A DNA stretch of 64,000 nt from Gammaproteobacteria bacterium (GTDB lineage: Bacteria; Pseudomonadota; Gammaproteobacteria; Pseudomonadales; Azotimanducaceae). The translations under genes were made by a program, and so were the position numbers. The notes beneath the pieces are model-generated. The model was not told the DNA's origin. It searched no databases and saw only the letters and a program-made list of their open reading frames with translations. The DNA lies in NCBI GenBank assembly GCA_009841635.1, contig VXLJ01000025.1, forward strand, positions 56,563 through 120,562, in the 5' to 3' direction. Positions 26,358 through 36,224 of the stretch are shown here, one piece after another. Numbering within the stretch: the stretch's first letter is position 1; every line of letters starts with the position of its first letter.

Positions 26358-27452
26358 CTAACCCGACGCGTTCGTGTTGAGGAACCACTTAACTAATTCT
26401 GGGTTAGCGTCCTCTGGGTAGGTATGCGCAAGATCCGCAATTTCCCGATAGAACACGTTCGCGCCAGCAGCGTTAAACGAGTATTCCGCGGTCTGGGCGA
26501 TGTCCACGGTGAACATCCAATCCAATGCGCCATGCGTAATGCATATGGGTAAATCGCGTAATCGATCTTTGGCCATCATCTCGATGAGCATAGGATGAAA
26601 ACTCGCCGAACACGGTGCTAGGTGGGTAAATGGCGAAGAAGCTGTGCAACCCGACACATAGGTAAACGTGCCCCCGTCGCTCATGCCAGTTAGTAATAGC
26701 TTGGTCTCGTCGATTTGCACTAAGCGCGCCATGGATTCCAGCATCTGCAGCAAGTTTGGCGTATCGAGATCTTCGCCCATGATCGCCCAAGTCCCACCGA
26801 CGGAGGTTGGACTGACCAACACCAGCTCTTCGGTTCGGCACGTCCTAATCCATGACCATAGAAAACTCGACCCATGCCCGCTCCCGCCATGCAGCGCAAA
26901 TACGACCGGATAGCGTCTCGCCGGATCGAAAGACTCTGGCACATAGATGGAATAGCCGCCACGTTGCTTGCGATCGTTGGCAATGTGGTGCACCCCACTA
27001 AAGCCCACGGGTTCGGCCGTCGATGCTTGAGAAAGTCGAGGCACCTCTTGCTTTTCATGGTCGAGAAAGAAACGATGGACCAAGCTGAAATGTTGCGCTA
27101 AAGGGTAAATCGCTTCGCACATCGGCGCTCGAGCGCCTAACGCTCGATACAAAGGCATCAAATCATTAGCGGATCCGTCAGCCTCCGCTAGTCGTTCAAG
27201 ACTTCGAAGCGCGTGCCCATAGGCCGCTGAAACCGCATCGCGAATAGGTACGGCTGCTGGCGGCCATATAGACTCGTCTAGGTTGGCGGAGGCGTCCCGC
27301 AATCCGCGCCGGGTGTCGAGCAATTGGTTGCGCACGGTTTCCATCGTGCTTGGGCCAAGATAGCGCGAGCTACGTTCGAAGACCTTCAACGCGTCCAGAA
27401 TTGGCGCGACGATAGCAAGCAATAAGTCTTCGAATGCTTGGGGTTCAGACAT
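26358..27452 (-). CDS. alpha/beta hydrolase, esterase/PHB-depolymerase-like
   Basis: 364 residues. A helical N-terminal part (about 1-150) precedes an alpha/beta hydrolase domain. FALHGGSGHGSSFLWSW is the oxyanion strand, LTGMSDGGTF the nucleophile elbow with Ser, CITHGALDWMFTVD holds the acid, and REIADLAHTYPED the His. This pattern matches feruloyl-esterase/PHB depolymerase-like serine hydrolases. No secretion signal is visible, so it is probably cytosolic. Substrate unknown; the helical extension is unusual for the family. Confidence 0.85.
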   Translation of the reverse strand: MSEPQAFEDLLLAIVAPILDALKVFERSSRYLGPSTMETVRNQLLDTRRGLRDASANLDESIWPPAAVPIRDAVSAAYGHALRSLERLAEADGSANDLMPLYRALGARAPMCEAIYPLAQHFSLVHRFFLDHEKQEVPRLSQASTAEPVGFSGVHHIANDRKQRGGYSIYVPESFDPARRYPVVFALHGGSGHGSSFLWSWIRTCRTEELVLVSPTSVGGTWAIMGEDLDTPNLLQMLESMARLVQIDETKLLLTGMSDGGTFTYVSGCTASSPFTHLAPCSASFHPMLIEMMAKDRLRDLPICITHGALDWMFTVDIAQTAEYSFNAAGANVFYREIADLAHTYPEDANPELVKWFLNTNASG

Positions 27453-27544
27453 AGAGGCATATTACGAATGAGCTAGGCCGACCACGCCAATGACCATCCG
27501 AAACGCTAGAATCAGTTTTCTCACCAACATCTCGTTTCTGTGCT

Positions 27545-28051
27545 ATGCCACTCACTTGGTCTCATGCGTTTCTTAGGGTCAATGACTTCGACAAGATGCT
27601 GAAGTTCTACACAGCGTCACTCGGTTTCAAGATATCAGACCGGGGTGAAAAGATGGCGTTTTTGACGCAACTGGAAGATGAACATCACCAACTTGCCATC
27701 GCAGAGTCAAAAGAGGAAACTGAAGCACCTTCGCCGGTGAGCCACTTTGCGTTTCGCGTTGAGTCGCTGGACGAGATCCATCGTCTCTATCACGAACTGA
27801 CAAGCAATCCAGACGTCGGCCGCGTCGCACCCGTCACGCACGGCAATACTTGGTCCATCTACTTTCACGACCCTGAGCGCAATGGGATTGAAGTGTTTTG
27901 CGATACACCGTGGGATGCTAAGCAACCCCTTGCCGAACCATGGGATCCGCAAGCAAGTCGCGAGGAACTCGAGCGCTACACACTTGCACTGCTTCGAAAG
28001 CAGGGTCCGATACGACCGAACTCACGGTTACAGGCCACCCAGGCCGCATAA
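27545..28051 (+). CDS. VOC family protein (extradiol dioxygenase/glyoxalase-like)
   Basis: 168 residues with a complete VOC ligand set: His in TWSHAFLRVNDFDKMLKFY, His in VSHFAFRVESLDE and Glu in RNGIEVFCDTPWD. A short C-terminal extension carries VARPL-like polar residues (LLRKQGPIRPNSRLQATQ). Family members isomerise, open rings or bind antibiotics. Start ATG 27545 follows TTTCTGTGCT without an obvious ribosome site. Confidence 0.85.
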   Translation: MPLTWSHAFLRVNDFDKMLKFYTASLGFKISDRGEKMAFLTQLEDEHHQLAIAESKEETEAPSPVSHFAFRVESLDEIHRLYHELTSNPDVGRVAPVTHGNTWSIYFHDPERNGIEVFCDTPWDAKQPLAEPWDPQASREELERYTLALLRKQGPIRPNSRLQATQAA

Positions 28052-28192
28052 AAGGGGCACAGTCCTGCTATATCAGCTAGCCGAAGTCACTAGTAAGATA
28101 GTCCGCTCAAAACAACGAGCCAGCGCATAAGGGATAGTTTGCTCGCAACGGCGAGACAAACATCGATCGAGCGCTAGAGGGTCAAATCCAGC

Positions 28193-29056
28193 ATGAAGTC
28201 TGAACGAACTTTCGATCGCAGCGTCGAAGACGTTGGCAATATCCAAAACATGGAACACTTCAACCTTACAGTGCCTGACCAACAGCTAGCCGCGCTGTTC
28301 TACGTGACCGGACTCGGTTTTACGCGTGATCCCTATATGGATTTTGGCACGTTCAACATGTGGATCAACGCTGGTGAGCAGCAGTTTCACCTGCCAAAAA
28401 ACACGGCGCAGAAGTTCCGCGGCACCATTGGCATCATGGAACCAAATCTTGAAGATCTTCAGCGGCGTCTTACGTCCATTCAGCGTTGGATGGACGGCAC
28501 CGAATACGCTTGGCGTATCGACGACGATTGCATCCATGTCACGTGCCCATGGGGCAATGCATTGCGCATCCATGAAGCTGATGAATCGTCTGCTATGGCT
28601 CTCGGAATCGCCTACGGCGATATGCAAGTTCCAGTAGGCACTTGCGAGGGTATCGCAAGGTTCTACAACGAAGTCTTTGACTCACCCGCGCACACCATTG
28701 AGGATAACGGCACGAAATATGCAGAAGTTTCGATGGGTTACAACCAAACATTCAGATTCACCGAAACTACGGAACCTATCGCAGCGTACGACGGTCACCA
28801 TGTCGCAATCTACGTCTCAAACTTTTCAAAGCCTCACCGAAAGTTGGTTGAACAAGGCTTAATCACGGAAGAATCAGACCAGCATCAGTATCGATTTCAA
28901 GCGATTATCGACCCAGAATCAGGTAAGCAGTTGACGGAAATCGAGCACGAGGTTCGCAGCTTGCACCATCCGATGCGGCGGCGGAATCTTGTCAATCGCA
29001 ATGCTTCTCAGACGTTCGGGAATTACCGGCACGGTCGCGACATATTCGTTCCGTAG
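28193..29056 (+). CDS. two-domain VOC protein coupled to the CbbQ-like gene
   Basis: 287 residues, two VOC modules. Module 1: [19 protein letters not shown], then a VNxH-like strand with [18 protein letters not shown]; module 2: [20 protein letters not shown] and [18 protein letters not shown]. The stop overlaps the GTG of the AAA+ gene (TAGTG), so it is the first gene of a coupled trio VOC-AAA+-VWA. Such AAA+/VWA pairs activate a metal-containing client enzyme; this VOC protein could be that client or a coincidental neighbour. Substrate unknown. Confidence 0.82.
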   Translation: MKSERTFDRSVEDVGNIQNMEHFNLTVPDQQLAALFYVTGLGFTRDPYMDFGTFNMWINAGEQQFHLPKNTAQKFRGTIGIMEPNLEDLQRRLTSIQRWMDGTEYAWRIDDDCIHVTCPWGNALRIHEADESSAMALGIAYGDMQVPVGTCEGIARFYNEVFDSPAHTIEDNGTKYAEVSMGYNQTFRFTETTEPIAAYDGHHVAIYVSNFSKPHRKLVEQGLITEESDQHQYRFQAIIDPESGKQLTEIEHEVRSLHHPMRRRNLVNRNASQTFGNYRHGRDIFVP

Positions 29057-29880
29057 TGGCTTCAGCGGGTGCTGCAGCGCCCTATTACCTGCCGCTTGGC
29101 AATGAAGTAGAACTATTTCTTGCGGCGTTTTCCCAGCGACTGCCAGTTTTATTAAAAGGTCCGACCGGCTGCGGCAAAACGCGTTTTGTCGAGCATATGG
29201 CGTGGCGGATCTTCAATGATGAGGCACTGGTCAATGCAGCCGTCGAACGACCGTTAACCACGATCAGTTGCCATGAGGATTTGACGTCAACCGATTTGAT
29301 TGGTCGCTATCTATTCGTCAATGATTCAAGCGACTGGATTGACGGTCCGCTCACCTCAGCGGTGCGTCATGGCGGCATCTGCTATCTTGATGAAATCGTC
29401 GAAGCACGCAAAGACACGACGGTGTTAATCCACTCATTGACTGACCATCGACGCATTCTGCCAATCGACAAACTCAACCAGGTGCTAGACGCACATCCTG
29501 ACTTTCTGTTGGTGATTTCTTACAACCCAGGCTATCAGAGCATTCTTAAAGACCTAAAACCTAGCACTCGTCAACGGTTCATGTGTCTGCAATTCGATTA
29601 TCCGTCGCTAGAGCGGGAAGCCGAGATCATTCGTGTGGAGAGCGGCATCGACCCAGCACAGGCGACCACACTAGCTAAGGTTGGTTTGCACATCCGCAAC
29701 CTGCGCGAACATGGCTTCGAAGAAGGCGTGAGCACACGTTTATTGGTTTATGCAGGAACGCTTATGCGGGAGGGCGTTGCGCCGCGCCAGGCAGCAGATG
29801 CCGCGCTCGTGCACGCATTGTCGGACGACGAGGAGGTACAACAAGCCATTGCAGACATTGTCGACGTCGTCTGGCCTTGA
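29056..29880 (+). CDS. MoxR-type AAA+ ATPase, CbbQ/NorQ/GpvN family
   Basis: 274 residues. Walker [14 protein letters not shown] near 33-45, Walker [16 protein letters not shown] near 115, sensor-1 region [10 protein letters not shown] near 157, arginine finger STRQRF, and the CbbQ C-terminal domain ([19 protein letters not shown]). CbbQ and NorQ form hexameric rings that remodel Rubisco or NO reductase together with a VWA adaptor. Neither client is in this window. GTG start overlaps the VOC stop; its own stop overlaps the TTG of the VWA gene. Confidence 0.93.
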   Translation: MASAGAAAPYYLPLGNEVELFLAAFSQRLPVLLKGPTGCGKTRFVEHMAWRIFNDEALVNAAVERPLTTISCHEDLTSTDLIGRYLFVNDSSDWIDGPLTSAVRHGGICYLDEIVEARKDTTVLIHSLTDHRRILPIDKLNQVLDAHPDFLLVISYNPGYQSILKDLKPSTRQRFMCLQFDYPSLEREAEIIRVESGIDPAQATTLAKVGLHIRNLREHGFEEGVSTRLLVYAGTLMREGVAPRQAADAALVHALSDDEEVQQAIADIVDVVWP

Positions 29881-31835
29881 CCGCTCTTAACGAAATCGAG
29901 CGATCGCTTGCGCTGTTCGCGCAAGGTTTATCTCAGCGAGTTCCCATATTTCGAGTTGATGAGCGTGAACGCGCAGTTAGCACGTCAAGCCTGAACGAAC
30001 TCTTCCTGCCTGCCGAATTCGATTTCTTCACCGATTTCGAATCCAATCGAAATGCCTTTCGTTGGGCCGTGTTGCAGCAACTGGCATTTAGACGATACGA
30101 CACGCTCACGTTCGCTATCGACGAGGCACGTGCTCGGTTCAACTACCTCGCCGTTCGACCCTTGCCTACCGCGCACCGGCTGCCTGACATCGAGCTGTTT
30201 TACCAGCATTTCCCAGTTCCGGGACTCGCAAGCTATCTCTTTTTCCTGCTCGAAGAAACCCGCGTCGCAAACTTGATCACGGCCGAATTTCCCGGTGCTT
30301 TGCGCTTACGTCGCAGTTACAAGACTTATCGCCTCGCGTCGCTCCCATTGTTCCCTGCGGATAGCCCGTTCACCGAGTTCACGGTACTTGAAGCAAATCT
30401 CCAAGAACCACAAAAAATGCCTTATCGGATTCGCGAACTCGTGGAACCCGTGCTCGCAACTAATGCAACGGTTTATGCGGCAGCGGAAGCGACGATTCGA
30501 TGCTATGAAGCGTTTTGCGCACAGGTTCCAGCAAATGCGGCCCAGCATATGGAAAGCACCCTGCAAGAGAATGTCGTATTGCCCGTCCTTCAGCGGGCCG
30601 CCAGATTAGAAGATTGGGAACAAGAACTCAACGACTTGGATGCCGAACTTCAAGCATTCACATTTGGCGAAGCTATCGAAGCGACCGAAGCAGAAGTTGA
30701 AAACTCACTAGACGGTAACTTGAGGGAAACAGCCGTCGAGGTCCAGCAGGAACGCGACCAATTGCAGCGTCGAATCGACCTAGAACGGTCGGTGTTGTCG
30801 AACTATCGCGCCAATCGTATCGTCGATAGTGCACATTTCCGCTACGACGAGTGGGATTACCTGCACAAAACCTGGCTCAAAGCATGGTGCTCGGTATATG
30901 AAATTCGCCAAGAACATGACCTGCAAGAATCTACCACGCAACTCGTAAAGGCCATCCGCCCGTTCCTGCCACAAGTCCGCAAGCGATTCGAGCAAGTCAA
31001 ACCCATCGGTCTGCGTCGAATTTCGCACAGCATCGACGGCGATGAGCTCGATCTCGACGCCATCGTTGAGGCTCGCGCCGACTTGAAAGCGAAGATTTCG
31101 CCAACCGAGCATGTTTACAGTCGCGTGGATCGGACCCAACGAGATGTCAGTGCCTGTTTGCTCGTCGATTTGTCCGCATCTACTGACGACCCTATCGTAC
31201 AACCGGAACCTAAATCGTTAGCAGAAGATGCGGAAGATCCTTTCGATGATCCATATCTTCACGGGGGACTCGATTTCGATCCGGAACAAAGGGAAACTGA
31301 AGCGCAACGCAAGATCATCGATGTCCAGAAGGAATCGGTGCTGCTATTGGCAGCAGCGCTAGAAGATCTTGGCGATCTATACAGCGTCTATGGGTTTTCA
31401 GGTTACGGACGAGAATGCGTAGAGATACATGTGGCGAAGGAATTCAATGAAACGCTTAACAGACAAACGATGGACGCTATCGCTGCTATGAAACCGCTGC
31501 GTTCAACTCGGATGGGGCCTGCGATTCGCCACGCCGTCTACAAGCTTGGCGCAACGGGTAGTGCGTTAAAAGTGCTGCTAGTGATCAGCGACGGTTTTCC
31601 CCAAGACAGTGACTATGGACCCGACCGAGGTAATCATGAATATGGCATTCAAGATACCGCCCGAGCGATTCAGGAAGCTGCGGAAAAAGGCATCCAAGTA
31701 TTTTGCGTGACCGTCGACGTGTCAGGCCACGACTATTTACGCCGCATGTGCCGTGCCGATCAGTACTGGGTTATTGAGGACACGGAAGAGCTGCCGAACG
31801 CGTTGCAATTTGCGTATCGGCAACTCACTATTTAA
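29877..31835 (+). CDS. VWA-domain adaptor, CbbO/NorD family
   Basis: 652 residues, partner of the AAA+ ring. N-terminal two thirds are helical with an acidic, coiled-coil-like part at about 250-305. The C-terminal VWA domain has a complete MIDAS: DLSAS near 433, Thr in [10 protein letters not shown] and Asp in [13 protein letters not shown], so metal-dependent client binding is expected. An acidic insert ([16 protein letters not shown]) follows the first MIDAS strand. Start is TTG with a 4-bp overlap (TTGA) to the AAA+ stop; no ATG lies nearby. Confidence 0.92.
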   Translation: MTALNEIERSLALFAQGLSQRVPIFRVDERERAVSTSSLNELFLPAEFDFFTDFESNRNAFRWAVLQQLAFRRYDTLTFAIDEARARFNYLAVRPLPTAHRLPDIELFYQHFPVPGLASYLFFLLEETRVANLITAEFPGALRLRRSYKTYRLASLPLFPADSPFTEFTVLEANLQEPQKMPYRIRELVEPVLATNATVYAAAEATIRCYEAFCAQVPANAAQHMESTLQENVVLPVLQRAARLEDWEQELNDLDAELQAFTFGEAIEATEAEVENSLDGNLRETAVEVQQERDQLQRRIDLERSVLSNYRANRIVDSAHFRYDEWDYLHKTWLKAWCSVYEIRQEHDLQESTTQLVKAIRPFLPQVRKRFEQVKPIGLRRISHSIDGDELDLDAIVEARADLKAKISPTEHVYSRVDRTQRDVSACLLVDLSASTDDPIVQPEPKSLAEDAEDPFDDPYLHGGLDFDPEQRETEAQRKIIDVQKESVLLLAAALEDLGDLYSVYGFSGYGRECVEIHVAKEFNETLNRQTMDAIAAMKPLRSTRMGPAIRHAVYKLGATGSALKVLLVISDGFPQDSDYGPDRGNHEYGIQDTARAIQEAAEKGIQVFCVTVDVSGHDYLRRMCRADQYWVIEDTEELPNALQFAYRQLTI

Positions 31836-31895
31836 GGTCGCAACTGCGTCGCCGCGGCCAGGCTAGTTCTGTAAACGGGAAGCTAGGCGCAAGCG

Positions 31896-32555
31896 CTAGT
31901 CGTCGCCCCCGAAAATCCCTAAAAGCTGAATGAGATTTAAAAACAGAATGTAGAACGACACGAAGAGCTGATTCGCCGCGATGATGTAATTTCGTTCGCC
32001 ACCTAGCACAATCGCGCTAGTTTGATACAAGATAAGGGCACACGCCACGACAACCATAAACGCCGAAATGATCATCGCAAACAGGCTCATGTTGACAAAG
32101 AAGCTCAAGACGATGATGCCTATGATGACGAAAAACGAGACCGTTAAGAAACTCCCCAGCCAGCTGAAGTCAGTTCGACGCACGATGGTGTAAGCAGAAA
32201 GTGCGAAAAAGACTGCCGATGTCAATGCGAACGACTGCACCACCAACGAAGGCTGAACGGCGAGGTAATAGCCAAGAATTGGTGCCATAGCCAGGCCAAG
32301 AAAGCCTGCGAACACAAACGACCACACAAGTCCCCAGACCGAGTCCGCAGTTTTCTGTACTGCATAGCTGAGGCCAAAAAAGCCAGCCAGATAGATAAAG
32401 AAATTCATCATGCCGATTTGCAATACCATCGCGACGAACGACACGAATGCCGCAAATCCAATGGATAAACCAAGCATGATGTAGGTGTTCCGAAGAACAC
32501 CGTTGATTTCGATTGCTTGTTGGCCAGAAACGTGTGCCAACCCTTGTAACGCCAT
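31896..32555 (-). CDS. Bax inhibitor-1/YccA family membrane protein
   Basis: 219 residues with seven hydrophobic segments and a polar N-terminus, the BI-1 (TMBIM/UPF0005) layout. NTYIMLGLSIGFAAFVSF begins TM1; DFSWLGSFLTVSFFVIIG and the C-terminal FVSFYILFLNLIQLLGIFGG with Asp-Asp end are typical. E. coli YccA modulates FtsH proteolysis; other homologues leak calcium. ATG 32555 is preceded by TCAGGAAT, and the gene stands alone. Confidence 0.93.
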   Translation of the reverse strand: MALQGLAHVSGQQAIEINGVLRNTYIMLGLSIGFAAFVSFVAMVLQIGMMNFFIYLAGFFGLSYAVQKTADSVWGLVWSFVFAGFLGLAMAPILGYYLAVQPSLVVQSFALTSAVFFALSAYTIVRRTDFSWLGSFLTVSFFVIIGIIVLSFFVNMSLFAMIISAFMVVVACALILYQTSAIVLGGERNYIIAANQLFVSFYILFLNLIQLLGIFGGDD

Positions 32556-32708
32556 GTTTCTATTCCTGAGAGTGTTTAGCTTCGTTGGACAAATTATGTA
32601 ACCAGTCGTTATGGCACGAAACCAACCCTCTCACGTACACCTTCTATCGTGCATGTTCAAGCTGATTCGATTTAATTGCAATACCAATCGGAGTGATATG
32701 GTGGGTTC

Positions 32709-33398
32709 GTGATTAGAAATATCTTCTCAATGTGTTATCAGCTAAAACCATGGGTTCGTGTAACCGCTTTTGCAATTTGCGGATTAGCGCTCGTAGGATG
32801 CGCTGCGTTGTCCGAGGAGGAATGTTTGTACATCGACTGGCACGCGAAAGGTTTGATGGACGGTTCCAAGGGGCAGCCTACGGCGGCCGTGGACGAATAC
32901 CAAAAAACATGCGATCGCTACGATGTCGCCGTAGACCGCACCGCATACGAGCAAGGTCGCCTTAAAGGTGCTGAAAGCTACTGCACCAAAGACAACGGTT
33001 ATGCAGAAGGTCGACGTGGTAAGCAATACCAATACGCCTGTCCACAAACACATGAACAAGCATTTTTATTGGGTTATCAACCTGGTCGAGATCTTTACGT
33101 CGCGACTTTCAACGTTTTTCAAAATGAAGCTAAGATCTTAAGTGAAACAAGCACCATATCCAGAATTGAAAAACAGATAGACAGTACTGAGCGGAAACTT
33201 CAAGATTCCGATACACCCGACAGCGAACGAAATAGAATCAGATTACAGATTCGTATGATGGACAGCGAAATCGATCAGGCTCGGCAGCGACGATACGAGG
33301 CAGAATCTCGGCGCGATGACCTTAATCAGAAGTGCTATGAGGTGCGAATCCGAGTGGCACAGTTGGGTTTTGATACATCACTCAGCTGTGATGATTAA
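32709..33398 (+). CDS. DUF2799 lipoprotein
   Basis: 229 residues from GTG 32709, or 222 from ATG 32730. A hydrophobic signal ends in the lipobox LALVGC (Cys about 31), so it is an exported lipoprotein. The DUF2799-like body has repeated short motifs (WHAKGLMDGSKG, YEQGRLKGAESYC, GYAEGRRGK), and residues 135-210 form a predicted coiled coil (RIEKQIDSTERKLQDSDTP). Several Cys suggest disulfides. Function unknown; periplasmic side expected. Confidence 0.85.
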   Translation: MIRNIFSMCYQLKPWVRVTAFAICGLALVGCAALSEEECLYIDWHAKGLMDGSKGQPTAAVDEYQKTCDRYDVAVDRTAYEQGRLKGAESYCTKDNGYAEGRRGKQYQYACPQTHEQAFLLGYQPGRDLYVATFNVFQNEAKILSETSTISRIEKQIDSTERKLQDSDTPDSERNRIRLQIRMMDSEIDQARQRRYEAESRRDDLNQKCYEVRIRVAQLGFDTSLSCDD

Positions 33399-33426
33399 AT
33401 CGCGAATCACTTTGAGGAATCACTAA

Positions 33427-34977
33427 ATGGTGTGGCAACGTGAGGTCGACGAACTTGAGAGACGTAAAGCGTTCTCTGAAGAGATGGGTGGCGAGGCTGG
33501 CATTGCCGAACAACGGCGACGCGGCAAGCTCACAGTTCGAGAACGTATCCGACTTATCGCCGACAACAACGAGTTTCAAGAGATTGGCCAATTAGCAGGT
33601 GCGGCCACGTATGACGGCAACACGCTCAAACATGTACGGCCATCTAACATGGTCATTGGCATGGCGAAGATCGACGGGCGAACCACCGTCGTAACTGCGG
33701 GAGATTTCACCGTTCGAGGCGGTTCCGCAGACGGCTCAATCGGCAACAAAGGTGGTCACGCCCAAACCATGGCCGCAGAGTGGCGGCTGCCGTTCATTCG
33801 CCTTCTGGATGCCACAGGTGGAAGTGTCAAAACCTTTGAAAACATCGGTCGAACCTACATCCCCACCAACCCCGTTACACCGGGTATTGAAAAGCTGCTT
33901 TGCGAAGTGCCGGTCGTCGGTGCCATTCTGGGTTCTGTCGCGGGATTACCCGCCGTAGATGCATGTTTGGCGCACTTCAATGTGATGGTGAAAGGAATCA
34001 GTCAACTCTTCCCAGGCGGACCACCTGTGGTAAAAGCGGCACTCGGTATCGATATCTCCAAAGAGGATTTAGGCGACGAACGGTCACAAGTCTTTGAAAG
34101 CGGGACCGTAGACAACCTCGCCGAAACAGAAGAAGAAGCCTTCGACATGATTAGGCAGTTCCTAAGTTACCTGCCTGCCAACGTCTGGGAATTGCCACCT
34201 CGTGGGGACACTAGCGACGACCCGAACCGACGGGAAGAAGCGCTGCTATCCGCCATCCCTCGCGAAAAACGGCGCACTTACAACCCGCGACGCATTCTTC
34301 GAGCGGTGCTAGATCACGATTCATTCTTCGAGATTACCCCTCACTACGGTCGTTCGCGCATCGTCGGTTTGGCACGCATGCACGGCTACCCAGTCGGCGT
34401 CATGATTAACAACCCAAATCGCATTGGTGGCTCGATGGATGTCACCGCTGGTGTCAAGGTCATACGTTTTCTACAGCTATGCGATACATTCCATTTACCA
34501 ATGCTCTATCTAGCCGATGAGCCAGGCTTTATGGTCGGACCAGAACAGCAAGCGCAAGGCATCGTTCGAGCGGGCGCAAAGATGATTTGCGCGACTTTGC
34601 GGACCCGTGTGCCATGGTTTACCACCATCATTCGGCAGCTATATGGTGTTGCAGGCCAGTGCCACGACCGCCCTGGTGGCATGTTTAAGCGCGTCGCTTG
34701 GCCGTCAGGACATTGGGGATCGATGCATATTTCAGGCGGTGTATCGGCTGCGTATCGACGCGTCATTGCTGAGTCAGAAGATCCCGAAGCTAAACAGCAA
34801 GAAATCGAGGAAAAACTTGAAGCCTTGTCCTCGCCATTCAAGACGGCTGAAGCATTCAATATTGAGGAAATCATCGATCCTCGCGACACACGACCATTGA
34901 TGTGCGAGTTTGTTGAATTAGCTCAGGCTCAACTGAAAACGCAACTCGGACCGAGCCCAACGCCCTACATGCCGTAA
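33427..34977 (+). CDS. acyl-CoA carboxylase carboxyltransferase subunit (PccB/MccB type)
   Basis: 516 residues with two crotonase-like halves. Transfers carboxyl from carboxybiotin to an acyl-CoA such as propionyl-CoA, methylcrotonyl-CoA or acetyl-CoA. N-half: GGSADGSIGNKGGHAQTMAA and LLDATGGSVKTFE; C-half: NNPNRIGGSMDVTAGVKV, LADEPGFMVGPEQQAQG and AWPSGHWGSMHISGGV. No biotin carboxylase or biotin carrier gene adjoins it, so its partner lies elsewhere. Together with the methylmalonyl-CoA-epimerase-like gene at 7.6 kb it hints at propionyl-CoA carboxylation, but the substrate is not determined. Confidence 0.92.
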   Translation: MVWQREVDELERRKAFSEEMGGEAGIAEQRRRGKLTVRERIRLIADNNEFQEIGQLAGAATYDGNTLKHVRPSNMVIGMAKIDGRTTVVTAGDFTVRGGSADGSIGNKGGHAQTMAAEWRLPFIRLLDATGGSVKTFENIGRTYIPTNPVTPGIEKLLCEVPVVGAILGSVAGLPAVDACLAHFNVMVKGISQLFPGGPPVVKAALGIDISKEDLGDERSQVFESGTVDNLAETEEEAFDMIRQFLSYLPANVWELPPRGDTSDDPNRREEALLSAIPREKRRTYNPRRILRAVLDHDSFFEITPHYGRSRIVGLARMHGYPVGVMINNPNRIGGSMDVTAGVKVIRFLQLCDTFHLPMLYLADEPGFMVGPEQQAQGIVRAGAKMICATLRTRVPWFTTIIRQLYGVAGQCHDRPGGMFKRVAWPSGHWGSMHISGGVSAAYRRVIAESEDPEAKQQEIEEKLEALSSPFKTAEAFNIEEIIDPRDTRPLMCEFVELAQAQLKTQLGPSPTPYMP

Positions 34978-35012
34978 CCGAGCGTCCAGGCGCTCATCTA
35001 TTAGGTTTGACT

Positions 35013-36086
35013 ATGCGAACTAACCCAGAACTCACGGCCGACGAAAAGCAGACGCTGTATGAAGATGGATTCATCGTGCTCAAGGACGTCGTCCCAGATG
35101 AATTGACATTCGAAGCTCGACGAACCATTCACATGTTTGCGGGTCGGAATGGGCTACGCCGCGGCTACCACGACATACAGACATCGTCAGCGTTGCCCGA
35201 TTTGGTCAATAAGAGCATTCTCGGCCAAATCTTGCGTACCACAATCGGTCCGTACGACCCGCCTGAACGAGGGTTTGCCGCGATTCTGTATCCTAATGAA
35301 AAGCAACCTACACCAAACTACGGCTGGCACCCACATTTAGACGGTTTATGGTCGGGACCGCTACCCAAGACTGCCGATGAAATCGATGACTTACATAGCC
35401 CGCGCACGGAGCATTTCGGGGCGGCCGATGCGACAGTTTCCGGGGCAAATCTCACGCCCTTGTTTCAAGATCCTGAGTGCACGTTGTCGTTAGGCAGCTT
35501 CACCGCATTCGTCGGCGTCGCACTCAACGATCAAACGGAATTTGGACGCGGCAATCTATGTTTGCTGCGGGGAGTTCACGAGGATGTGGAAGCATTCTTC
35601 CAAATGCAACGCGATTCTGGCGGGGTCGTTGGACCGGAGGGTGAAGGTTGGCCGCGTTTGTCGCGTTTGCCTAATGGGGGCGTATCAATGACACCACTTC
35701 CTTACCCCATACGTGAGATTGCGCTTAAGCATGCAACCGAGTACAACGGCAACCAATTCATCAATCCAGCACCGATTCTCCTCGATGTAGGAGATGTTGT
35801 CATCGCACTGCACGCGTGCCCACATGGAGGCTCGCGCAACGAATGGTCCGACCCACGCATGAATGTGTATTTCCGTATCCGCCGTGATCGACCCGGTGGC
35901 GCGCGCGTACTGGGCGACAGTGATCATCCTGATAGGGAATGGCTTGGTGGTTTCTATGACTATCCGGGCGGCTACAACCCATGGCAGGTCGCCATCGACA
36001 AACTTTGCGATCATTGGAGTGAGTGGGACGGCATGCAAGAAACGGTCGCGGCTAATCGAGCAAGATCGGCGGCAACCAGCGCTTAG
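35013..36086 (+). CDS. phytanoyl-CoA dioxygenase (PhyH)-like protein
   Basis: 357 residues, the third PhyH-like gene. Fe(II) ligands: His-x-Asp in GWHPHLDGLW near 110 and the distal His in VIALHACPHGGSRNEW near 275; the 2-oxoglutarate Arg is likely in MNVYFRIRRDRPGG. Two extra loops (about 120-165 and 195-245) make it longer than typical PhyH. ATG 35013 is preferred to the TTG two codons upstream; a TTAGG element lies 8 bp ahead. The tRNA-Met gene follows. Confidence 0.85.
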   Translation: MRTNPELTADEKQTLYEDGFIVLKDVVPDELTFEARRTIHMFAGRNGLRRGYHDIQTSSALPDLVNKSILGQILRTTIGPYDPPERGFAAILYPNEKQPTPNYGWHPHLDGLWSGPLPKTADEIDDLHSPRTEHFGAADATVSGANLTPLFQDPECTLSLGSFTAFVGVALNDQTEFGRGNLCLLRGVHEDVEAFFQMQRDSGGVVGPEGEGWPRLSRLPNGGVSMTPLPYPIREIALKHATEYNGNQFINPAPILLDVGDVVIALHACPHGGSRNEWSDPRMNVYFRIRRDRPGGARVLGDSDHPDREWLGGFYDYPGGYNPWQVAIDKLCDHWSEWDGMQETVAANRARSAATSA

Positions 36087-36114
36087 CTTGTCGATAATTC
36101 CGCTTCACGACGGT

Positions 36115-36191
36115 GGCTACGTAGCTCAGCTGGTTAGAGCATAGCATTCATAATGCTGGGGTCGTTGGTTCAAGTCCAACCGTAGCTACCA
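36115..36191 (+). tRNA. tRNA-Met (CAT), elongator type
   Basis: 77-nt cloverleaf with encoded CCA: acceptor GGCTACG / CGTAGCT (one G-U), D-arm GCTC...GAGC, anticodon stem TAGCA/TGCTG with loop TTCATAA (anticodon CAT), T-arm GTTGG-TTCAAGT-CCAAC. Overall very close to E. coli elongator tRNA-Met; the tRNA-Ile2 (lysidine) type begins differently. Confidence 0.96.
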
Positions 36192-36224
36192 CTTGCATTT
36201 GTGAGTTCGACAGGAGGCAGTCAC

